Origin: Saprospiraceae bacterium UBA6168
Lineage (GTDB): Bacteria > Bacteroidota > Bacteroidia > Chitinophagales > Saprospiraceae
Direction: 5' to 3'
Assembly: GCA_002435785.1 (NCBI GenBank)
Contig: DIUC01000039.1
Location: forward strand, 18,623-82,622
Length of the DNA: 64,000 nt
Position numbers and translations under genes: made by a program. The notes under the pieces are model-generated. The model ran no database searches. It saw only the letters and a program-made list of their open reading frames with translations, and was not told the DNA's origin. Below are positions 1-6,896 of the stretch, piece by piece; position 1 is the stretch's first letter; every line of letters starts with the position of its first letter.

Positions 1-733
1 AAATCCCCTTGGTGATTTGGCGCTTGTAATCTGCCACGAGCTTGCAACCGAGCGACGACTGGTAGTCATACCCCTTGCCGTCGGAGAACACGAAGTTGTA
101 GTTCAGTGGGTGAAACACCACGACGAGGTCAGTGATGGGCGTCCAGGTTGCACCAGCCCCGATGTCAAGGTAGCCGGGGTTGTTGAACTTGTTGTCCAAC
201 ATTGATGTGCGGTACTCACCGAGGGTTGAGATGGCAATTTTTTCAGTGAGCTTGTAGCCAAATAGCGAGACGACGTTGAAGGCATCGGCGGCTATTTGAA
301 AGTCGTTGTTGTCGTCGGGATTGTCCCTGTCATCGAACTTTAGCCAGGCAAGGGCCAAATTGGTGTTGTTGCGCCAGAAGTATTTTTTCTGTTGCAGGTT
401 GGCGAAGGCATTAGCCGATAGGCCGATGTTCATGGCGGTAGTGTTGGCCGTTCCTTTTGGGTACCAGTTGTTGAAGCTCGAAAGGTTCAGGCCGAGGTTC
501 CCGAGTGCGCCCACGTCCCAACGGGGGTAGGGGGTGAGCCGCTCGGTTAGTTCGGCCACGTCGGCCTTGAGTGCGCCAACCTTGCCGGTCAGCTCTGCCA
601 ATTGGACTTCCAATGGGCCCAGTTGTTGCTCTTTTTCAGCTTTTGCTGCTTGGAGTTCTTCAATGGTTTGCGCTTGGATTGCGAAGCTGAACGCCATAAG
701 CGCAAGTGCGGAGAGTAAGGTTTTCTTCATCAT
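1..733 (-). CDS. DUF3078-like outer-membrane protein, C-terminus cut by window edge
   Basis: The reading frame starts at 733 (or 730) and runs off the left edge, leaving 244 visible residues. It opens with a Sec signal peptide (MMKKTLLSALALMAFS, cleavage probably after QAQ). A short E/L/K-rich coiled coil follows at about residues 24-65. The rest alternates aromatic and polar residues as in a beta-barrel (SSFNNWYPKGTAN, KKYFWRNNTNLALAWLKFDD). This pattern fits DUF3078, a Bacteroidota outer-membrane family of unknown role. It lies 57 bp downstream of the MscS-type gene on the same strand and may be the last gene of the sigma-factor operon. The family call rests on pattern recognition only. Confidence 0.7.
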   Translation of the reverse strand, partial: MMKKTLLSALALMAFSFAIQAQTIEELQAAKAEKEQQLGPLEVQLAELTGKVGALKADVAELTERLTPYPRWDVGALGNLGLNLSSFNNWYPKGTANTTAMNIGLSANAFANLQQKKYFWRNNTNLALAWLKFDDRDNPDDNNDFQIAADAFNVVSLFGYKLTEKIAISTLGEYRTSMLDNKFNNPGYLDIGAGATWTPITDLVVVFHPLNYNFVFSDGKGYDYQSSLGCKLVADYKRQITKGI

Positions 734-790
734 AATTCAGAAGTGTTATTTTAGAAGGTTAACGAATCGGAACAACAGGAAACCGTTTTT

Positions 791-1612
791 TCAGTTCAAC
801 TGGCGTTCGTTTGTGAAAATTTCCACCTTGTCAGACGTGAGTTTCATTAAAGGTATCACAATTATTTTTCCATCACCTTGGAGGGTAATGGAGGTGCTGT
901 CCATTGCGATTACCCGGCCCTTGGAGCCGTCAATCTGGATGTAGTCGCCGACTTTTACTTTGTTTTTGCTGTAAAAAGAGGCCAGGAAATTGGCCATCGT
1001 GTCCCTTGATGCGAAGCCGTAGCCGATTGCAAATGCGAGTATCACGCCGCCCAAGATGACCGTGAGGTTGGAGGTGATGAGCGAAGTCTCGATGCTGGCC
1101 TGCGCCAGTGCGCTGATGGTCATGGTCAGGAAAATCAAGTAGAAGATGAAGCTCGAAATAATCTTCCCGGAGGGTATGCCCAGGGCGTTGGTGGCGGCCA
1201 GCACGATGTTCTTGACGAACTCTGCCAAGTAGATACCCAGTACGAAAAGCACCAAGGCGGACAACAACCTTGGGAGGTAGGTTATCAGGTCACTGACCAT
1301 TTCTGATACCACCGGCATGCCCAGCACGTCCGTTGCGGCCATGACAAAGATGAGCATAAGCAGGTAATAGACCAGTTTTGAGAGGAAGCTGCTCAACTTT
1401 ATCTTGAGGTTGGCCTTGGCGGCAAACTCCGTTTCATTGATTTTCTGGCCAAAGCGGTCAACCTTGAGGCTAACGAACACTTTTTGCAGTGTTTTTGAGA
1501 TTAATTTAGAGATGAACCACCCTACCAGGATGACGATGACCGCTCCAATGACGTTGGGTATTGCCGAGGCAAACTTTGCGAGTACTTGCTTTACGATTTC
1601 GACGATTTCCAT
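791..1612 (-). CDS. MscS-type small-conductance mechanosensitive channel
   Basis: 273-residue inner-membrane protein. The N-terminal conserved TM helix (PNVIGAVIVILVGWFISKLI, about residues 19-38) is followed by further hydrophobic segments near 80-100, 115-140, 150-170 and 185-205. A soluble beta-rich region follows the last helix: after GYGFASRDTMANFLASF comes VKVGDYIQIDG and GRVIAMDSTSITLQGDGKIIVIP, the usual start of the MscS beta-domain. The C-terminal alpha/beta domain of E. coli MscS is missing, so it resembles the compact TM-helix/CmpX-like members. Role inferred from the family: release of solutes on membrane tension. It sits 72 bp downstream of the small acidic protein gene. Confidence 0.8.
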   Translation of the reverse strand: MEIVEIVKQVLAKFASAIPNVIGAVIVILVGWFISKLISKTLQKVFVSLKVDRFGQKINETEFAAKANLKIKLSSFLSKLVYYLLMLIFVMAATDVLGMPVVSEMVSDLITYLPRLLSALVLFVLGIYLAEFVKNIVLAATNALGIPSGKIISSFIFYLIFLTMTISALAQASIETSLITSNLTVILGGVILAFAIGYGFASRDTMANFLASFYSKNKVKVGDYIQIDGSKGRVIAMDSTSITLQGDGKIIVIPLMKLTSDKVEIFTNERQLN

Positions 1613-1684
1613 GCTGGTTGAGTTGAGTTGTTTGTAGGCGATTGGTGTTGGATTTGGTGTTTTTGCGTTTTTGGGAGCGGGCTG

Positions 1685-1987
1685 TTAGTCCATTAAATCA
1701 CCAAAATCGTCCAAAGTGCCCGCCATGCCGGGGGTCGGGTTTTCCATGTCAGGGTCTGGCATTCCATCCCTTGGTTCGGTTTTGGTGTGCTGGTCAATTT
1801 CTTTTAGGGTGCCGCCCATGGTGAGGATGAACATCTCAAACACCTTCGGGATATACAATTCCATGGCCTGCCCCATGATGGTCAATATTTGCAAGCTACC
1901 GAGGACGTGCTCCTCGATTTCGGGTGGCGGCGGAAACGCCAGCGCATCCTCCTCCATGATTTGCTTGAAACTGTTTGTGGTGCTCAT
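1685..1987 (-). CDS. small acidic protein encoded just after the ECF sigma factor
   Basis: 100 residues, family not recognised. The protein is acidic and proline-rich at both ends (FPPPPEIEEH near the N-terminus, DGMPDPDMENPTPGM near the C-terminus). The middle is amphipathic and methionine-rich (QILTIMGQAMELYIPKVFEM) and probably helical. It has no signal peptide or clear membrane span. The gene starts 34 bp after the sigma-factor stop codon and precedes the MscS-like gene, so co-transcription is likely. Its position would suit a sigma-factor modulator, but nothing in the sequence shows that. Confidence 0.6.
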   Translation of the reverse strand: MSTTNSFKQIMEEDALAFPPPPEIEEHVLGSLQILTIMGQAMELYIPKVFEMFILTMGGTLKEIDQHTKTEPRDGMPDPDMENPTPGMAGTLDDFGDLMD

Positions 1988-2021
1988 GAATTTTACACGA
2001 TTCGACGGATGTTTTAATCAA

Positions 2022-2597
2022 TTAATCACTGGGGAATAGTTCGTCATATACCATTTGGGCTTTGTGTTTTGCTCGTTTTATTTTCATTTTGATGGCGCTG
2101 TCGGTCTTGTCCAAAATGCTTGCGATATCTTTTATCTGAAGGTCGTCTTGGTACTTCATCAGCAATATTGCCTTGTCGCCAATGGGTATTTTGTCCAGCA
2201 CCACCCGGAGGCGGTCGGACTGCATGGTCAGTAGGGCTTCATCGTGCACGTCTTCCATCATATCTGGGAGGCGCTCCATGTCGTCGGAGAAGATGTCGCC
2301 AGTTTTCTTCTTCTTCCGGATGACGTCAATGCAGTAGTTATAGGTGATGGAATACACCCAAGTGGAAAATTTGGCCTGCTCTGCAAATTGGCCGAGGTTC
2401 AGGAAAATCTTCATGAAAATATCCTGTGCGGCGTCCCTTGCCAAATGCTCCTCCTTCAGCAGCGAAATGCACTTGCCATACACCTTGCCGGAGTACCTCC
2501 GGTAAAGCAGCGTGAAATCCCTTGCATCCTTCGTGGCGAGGTATCTCCGAATCAAATCTATGTCCTGTTCCTTGGAAATTTCTTCTGTTCCCATCAA
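2022..2597 (-). CDS. ECF-type RNA polymerase sigma factor
   Basis: 191 residues, normal for an ECF sigma factor. Region 2 is clear (FTLLYRRYSGKVYGKCISLL, then HLARDAAQDIFMKIFLNL and KFSTWVYSITYNYCIDVIRK). Region 4 is the helix-turn-helix at the C-terminus (PIGDKAILLMKYQDDLQIKD, then DSAIKMKIKRAKHKA). Region 3 is absent, as expected for ECF factors. It probably directs transcription of its own operon and other envelope genes (inference). No transmembrane anti-sigma gene of FecR type follows. Translation could begin at either of the first two adjacent Met codons. Confidence 0.9.
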   Translation of the reverse strand: MMGTEEISKEQDIDLIRRYLATKDARDFTLLYRRYSGKVYGKCISLLKEEHLARDAAQDIFMKIFLNLGQFAEQAKFSTWVYSITYNYCIDVIRKKKKTGDIFSDDMERLPDMMEDVHDEALLTMQSDRLRVVLDKIPIGDKAILLMKYQDDLQIKDIASILDKTDSAIKMKIKRAKHKAQMVYDELFPSD

Positions 2598-2840
2598 ACT
2601 GGCAAGTGCAATTTTCCTGTGGCAAGGGTCTTAAAAACCTTGAAGCCCTTTATCCAAAAGGTTGATTTTCAAATGATTATCTACAAATTATCTTAAAAAA
2701 CAATGCACGAAAGTAGGGAAATTGCTGTTATTTCATTGAAAGGGTGCTTTTTTGACTTGAAACATGCAAATAGGGTACATGTTTTCTAAAGCTATTTTTA
2801 CGGCAGGAATAAAACTGACAGGATTGCTTGCCTCAAAGGC

Positions 2841-2875
2841 AAAAAAAAGAGGCAGCGCTCTTGTAGCACTACCTC
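2841..2875 (-). terminator. intrinsic terminator on the minus strand with no annotated gene before it
   Basis: On the minus strand, positions 2875-2865 and 2859-2849 form an 11-bp stem (GAGGTAGTGCT with AGCGCTGCCTC, two G-U pairs), closed by a 5-nt loop. Eight T residues follow directly (complement of 2841-2848). The wobble pairs favour the minus strand over the plus strand. No minus-strand gene lies immediately upstream, so it may end a small RNA or act as an attenuator ahead of the sigma-factor gene at 2597. Confidence 0.7.
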
Positions 2876-3241
2876 AGCCCTAACCAAATAAAACCAAATT
2901 ATTTATCTTCGATTCGCCGATAGTGCAAAGCAATTCAGCGGAACATTTTTCTTTGTGTAAAAACTACTCTTAGTTTCTGAGCGCTAAGGTAAAATGATTT
3001 TAAATACAAAAACAAGCATTGCCCAAAAAAATTTTCGAAAAAATATCAAATACTGTGGTCAGGTAACATAATCACCCTGAAAATAGTAGCAAAAAGAAAG
3101 AAAGGCCGTTGTTAATTCTTAAAAAAATCAAGGACGGTAAATTTTTATTTTGAAGTATTAACTTTAAAGAAAAACCAATTGAAACCTTTGTTTTTTAAAA
3201 ATTCCCGCCAATTTTGACAGATATTTTCAAATTAATCAAAA
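2876..3241. other. AT-rich intergenic region, possible small RNA or leader on minus strand
   Basis: No coding sequence longer than about 12 codons is visible on either strand. The region is AT-rich and lies between the divergent sigma-factor operon and the M28 peptidase gene. Because a convincing minus-strand terminator closes it at 2841-2875, a short non-coding transcript running right to left is a reasonable guess. I could not identify an RNA family or a consensus promoter for it. Confidence 0.3.
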
Positions 3242-4651
3242 ATGAACAAACGGATAACATTCTGCTCAATCTACTTTTTCCTTAGTGTCTTGCCTACGGT
3301 TAGCGTTTTTGCACAAACGAAGACCGTCACCGATGAAGATGCCCTTTACATCCGCCAAATCCACGACGTGGCACTGAACCAAGGGCGCTGTTACCCTTGG
3401 CTATACCATTTGACCAAAAAAATCGGGGCAAGGCTATCAGGCTCGCCCCAAGCTGCCGCCGCCGTCGAGTATAGCTACCAGATGCTCGATACGCTCGGCC
3501 TCGACTCCGTTTGGTTACAGCCATGCATGGTCCCACACTGGGTTCGGGGCGACCGGGAAATCGTCCGCATCGCACAGTCAGACATGGGATCGGTGGAACT
3601 GCGGGCACTGGCGCTCGGCAACTCCGTTGGCACAGGCGAGGCGGGCATTGCCGCCGAAGTGGTGGCTGTGATGGGCATTGATGAGCTTGAAAAATTGGGC
3701 GAAGCCAAGCTCAAGGGCAAAATCGTCTTTTTCAACCGCCCCTTCGACGCCACCAAGCTGAACACCTTCGAGGCTTACGGCGGCGCAGTGGACCAACGAG
3801 CCTATGGTGCATCGGAAGCTGCCAAGTACGGTGCAGTTGGCGTATTGGTGCGCTCTATGGCTTCCGGTCTCAACGACGACCCGCACACGGGCGGACTACT
3901 CTACAAGGAGGGCCTACCCAAAATCCCTGCCTGCGCCATCTCCACCAACGACGCCGAACTGCTTGGCCGCCTTTTGAAAAAAAGCCCTGTGAAGGTGTAT
4001 ATGCGCACCACCTGCCAGACCCTCTCCGACAAGCCCTCTTTCAACGTCATTGGCGAAATAAGGGGCAGCGAGCGCCCCGACGAAATCATCGTAGTGGGTG
4101 GCCACCTCGACTCTTGGGACGTAGGCGAGGGCGCCCACGACGATGGCACTGGCTGTGTGCAGTCCATGGATGTTTTGCATATTTTTAAACGCCTGAACTA
4201 CCAGCCAAAGCGCACCATCCGCTGTGTGCTTTTCATGAACGAGGAAAACGGTTTGCGTGGCGGCATGACCTACGCCGACGAGGCCAAGCGCAAGGGCGAG
4301 CGCCACTTGGCGGCCATCGAAAGCGACCGGGGTGGCTTCGTGCCGAGGGGCTTCACCGTGGACGGCGAGGCGGCTGTTTTTACCGAAAAATTCCCGGCCA
4401 TGCAGCCCTGGCACGCTGTGCTGGAACCCTATGGCCTACACATTAAAAAAGGGGGTGGGGGCGCTGATATTTCGCCCCTAAAACCACAAGGTGTGTTGCT
4501 CATTGGGTTTGAGCCTGATTCGCAGCGATACTTTGATTTTCACCATACAGAAGTGGACAATTTTGAAGCGGTGAACCGGCGTGAGCTGGAACTGGGCACT
4601 GCCGCCATGACCAGTTTAATTTACTTGATGGACAAATATGGGCTGGATTAA
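3242..4651 (+). CDS. secreted M28-family zinc metallopeptidase (aminopeptidase/carboxypeptidase type)
   Basis: 469 residues with a signal peptide (about 1-24, ending VFAQ). A protease-associated insert spans about 125-265 (GKIVFFNRPF, YGAVGVLVRS). The M28 catalytic domain follows. Visible metal and catalytic residues are H288 and D290 (GGHLDSWD), D300/D301 (GAHDDGTG), catalytic E334 with ligand E335 (NEENG), D362 (ESDRGG) and H434/H435 (FDFHHTEVDNF). All co-catalytic two-zinc positions appear intact, so it should be active. It likely trims peptides in the periplasm or outside the cell. It is monocistronic, with a 640-bp AT-rich upstream region. Confidence 0.9.
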   Translation: MNKRITFCSIYFFLSVLPTVSVFAQTKTVTDEDALYIRQIHDVALNQGRCYPWLYHLTKKIGARLSGSPQAAAAVEYSYQMLDTLGLDSVWLQPCMVPHWVRGDREIVRIAQSDMGSVELRALALGNSVGTGEAGIAAEVVAVMGIDELEKLGEAKLKGKIVFFNRPFDATKLNTFEAYGGAVDQRAYGASEAAKYGAVGVLVRSMASGLNDDPHTGGLLYKEGLPKIPACAISTNDAELLGRLLKKSPVKVYMRTTCQTLSDKPSFNVIGEIRGSERPDEIIVVGGHLDSWDVGEGAHDDGTGCVQSMDVLHIFKRLNYQPKRTIRCVLFMNEENGLRGGMTYADEAKRKGERHLAAIESDRGGFVPRGFTVDGEAAVFTEKFPAMQPWHAVLEPYGLHIKKGGGGADISPLKPQGVLLIGFEPDSQRYFDFHHTEVDNFEAVNRRELELGTAAMTSLIYLMDKYGLD

Positions 4652-5081
4652 GAGCATGTTTTGCCCAAGTGACCAAACCCTAAACATGCTCTAAGCAAAA
4701 AGGACGGAATGAACGCTCGGCATATACAAATCGCAAAAATGGGGGCATTTTTATTAATGCTGCTTGTACTGCCAAATTCCGTGCGTTGTTGAGGAGGTTG
4801 ATAAAAGGTGGTAATTATCACCCCTCCAAAGTCTATCAAATATACATTGTAAGTCTTGCCGGCTCGAAGGATAATTGCCTTTGCATGTGGACATAGCTCG
4901 GCCATCCCCATCTGTGATATCAAATTCCCTTTCCTGATAAAAATCAGCCATCCAAACGCATTTTCATCATTTGATTTCTCATGCAGTTCCAAACAACTTT
5001 GAAGGGATAGGTTTTTCTATCCCGGTGGTCTTTTCTCCAAGTTCGGCGGGAAAGAAAGTTTACTGAGAAAAATCATTTTGC
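4651..5081. other. intergenic region with an 11-bp perfect stem-loop
   Basis: A perfect stem-loop (AGAGCATGTTT at 4651-4661 with AAACATGCTCT at 4682-4692, 20-nt loop) starts on the last base of the peptidase stop codon. No U-tract follows it on either strand, so it may be an RNA-stabilising 3' structure rather than an intrinsic terminator. A 114-codon minus-strand frame (4648-4992) crosses this hairpin; it has no recognisable domain and I do not regard it as a gene. I see nothing else here. Confidence 0.4.
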
Positions 5082-6896
5082 ATGAAAAAGCTATTTAGTT
5101 TACTCACCATGGCTGCCTTGGCGTTCCTTTACAACCCAATTTCATTGGTCTGCCAAGACAATACAAACTGGATTTTCAACCTCTCCGAAGGGGTGGGCGA
5201 AGCATCCGTAGGATTAAATGATTACCAACCTGAGATTGCCGCTGACGGCAATAACGTACATTCCATCTGGTTAACACATGCGCCAGGTGCCGACTACAAC
5301 ACTTACCAACTGAACTATCGCCGCTCTGCCAACAACGGCGAAACCTGGGGCAGCAAAATCAAACTACAAGAGGGATTGTTGGACCCGAACCGGGTCTTCA
5401 ACCGCATCTTCGTTTCGGGCAACTACGTCCATATCGTGGTGAGCTGGAACGCTGGCACAGCCGAAGAACTGCGCTATTTCAGGTCCACCAACGGCGGGGC
5501 GAGCTTTGAGGCACCGAAGGTCTTGTACTCAACAACGTTTGACCTGTACAACCTGCACATCGCCGGAGACGGCAGCAAGGTCAGGATTAGTTTCACCGAT
5601 GATTGTTGGTGGTGCGGCACGAAGAAATGGTTCAGGCTGCTGAAATCCGACAACAACGGCAGCAGCTTCGAGACGACCACCGTACTGGAAGACTTCGTGG
5701 GCGACCTGTCCAACTTTGCCAGCATCGCCGTGGAAGGCAACAACGTGTACCTGCTGTACATGCAATCCATAGGCTACTGGGCCAACTACGACTTCGAGCT
5801 TCACCTGCTCAGTTCCAACGACGGTGGCAGCACTTTTACCAACCACGTGATTTCCAGTCCAGCGGCGAATGGCATACACCACGTCTTCCAGCTTTTGGAT
5901 GGCAACAACGGCTACTGCCCAAAAATCGCCACCGACGGCAACAAGGTCTGGGTTATCTGGTCTGGCTATGATGCCGCCAACCAAGCCACCGTCTTTGTCA
6001 ACCATTCCACGGACGGCGGGGCCACGGTCTCCGCGCCCGTGAGAGTCTCCGGGGAAGAGCACTACCTCCACACTGGCCTCGAAACGATAGCGGCCAAGGG
6101 TGACCACGCCTACATCGTTTTCAATACTGGCAACAACAGGCTGTACTTCAACCACTCCAGCGACGGCGGTGCGACGTTTGGAACGCTCGCAGAGTTCACC
6201 CGGCCCGGTGGCAGGTATGTAAATGAAAGCATAGAACCGCAAATCGTGATTGACCCGCTCGACAACGGGGCCTATGTGGTGGGCACAGGCCCGATATGGG
6301 GCAGGATTTCTCCGCAAGGCCAGATAGCTGAGGGGCCAACGTTTTTGGGCAACTTCAGCTTCACCAATAGCCGCCGGCCCAGGGTGGCAATTGCCGCCAA
6401 TGGCTACGCACACCTCGTCATGGAGGGCGGGGGAGATTGGCTCTCAACAGGCGCTTTTGCGGATAGTGAAACCTGGTACAGGAGGCTCAACCTCAACCCA
6501 ACCGAGGTGGTGCAAACGGAGCAGGCACTGCGCATGGACATCATCATGAATCCTGGTGATGGCAGCGGATTGTCACGCTACGACAACATGGCCATCGGGC
6601 CGGAACTGGGCGACCAATTCACCGATGGGATGACCGTCGAGCTGTGGGTGAACCTCGACACAGTGGCCTTTGACAAGCGAATCCTCACCCAATATCACAC
6701 CAGCACTTGGAACATCAACAACCCGGTGACCTTCCAGCTTTGGACGACGGCCAACAACCAGCCCGTGGCAGGCATTATGACCAGTACAGGCGCTTATGCC
6801 ATTTGGGGCACAAAAAACCTACTGCAAGGCTACTGGAACCACCTTGCCGTGACCTACCAAAACGACGGCAGCCCGCAGAATTCAAGCTGCTGCTGA
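5082..6896 (+). CDS. N-terminal part of a giant secreted BNR-repeat/LamG protein (frameshifted)
   Basis: 604 residues until a premature stop. There is a signal peptide (MKKLFSLLTMAALAFLYNPI, about 1-24). A sialidase-like beta-propeller region follows, with six Asp-box-type motifs at about residues 84, 134, 186, 244, 306 and 358 (SANNGETW, STNGGASF, SDNNGSSF, SSNDGGSTF, STDGGATV, SSDGGATF). A LamG/concanavalin-like domain begins at about 490 (GDQFTDGMTVELWVNLD). The frame breaks inside LamG after NHLAVTYQNDGSPQ. The next frame continues the domain exactly (EFKLLLNGQAIAST), so this and the following entry were one gene of about 1,510 codons. Asp-box propellers are not all sialidases; no catalytic arginine triad could be assigned. 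Confidence 0.85.
   Translation: MKKLFSLLTMAALAFLYNPISLVCQDNTNWIFNLSEGVGEASVGLNDYQPEIAADGNNVHSIWLTHAPGADYNTYQLNYRRSANNGETWGSKIKLQEGLLDPNRVFNRIFVSGNYVHIVVSWNAGTAEELRYFRSTNGGASFEAPKVLYSTTFDLYNLHIAGDGSKVRISFTDDCWWCGTKKWFRLLKSDNNGSSFETTTVLEDFVGDLSNFASIAVEGNNVYLLYMQSIGYWANYDFELHLLSSNDGGSTFTNHVISSPAANGIHHVFQLLDGNNGYCPKIATDGNKVWVIWSGYDAANQATVFVNHSTDGGATVSAPVRVSGEEHYLHTGLETIAAKGDHAYIVFNTGNNRLYFNHSSDGGATFGTLAEFTRPGGRYVNESIEPQIVIDPLDNGAYVVGTGPIWGRISPQGQIAEGPTFLGNFSFTNSRRPRVAIAANGYAHLVMEGGGDWLSTGAFADSETWYRRLNLNPTEVVQTEQALRMDIIMNPGDGSGLSRYDNMAIGPELGDQFTDGMTVELWVNLDTVAFDKRILTQYHTSTWNINNPVTFQLWTTANNQPVAGIMTSTGAYAIWGTKNLLQGYWNHLAVTYQNDGSPQNSSCC

Noticed and set aside
4648..4992. 114-codon minus-strand frame
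   Set aside because: It crosses the 3' hairpin of the peptidase gene, has no known domain, and the neighbouring frame looks equally protein-like; not supported as a gene.
5082..6480. Sialidase function for the BNR-repeat protein
   Set aside because: Asp-boxes are present but the catalytic Arg triad, Tyr/Glu and Asp could not be assigned; many non-enzymatic propellers have these boxes.
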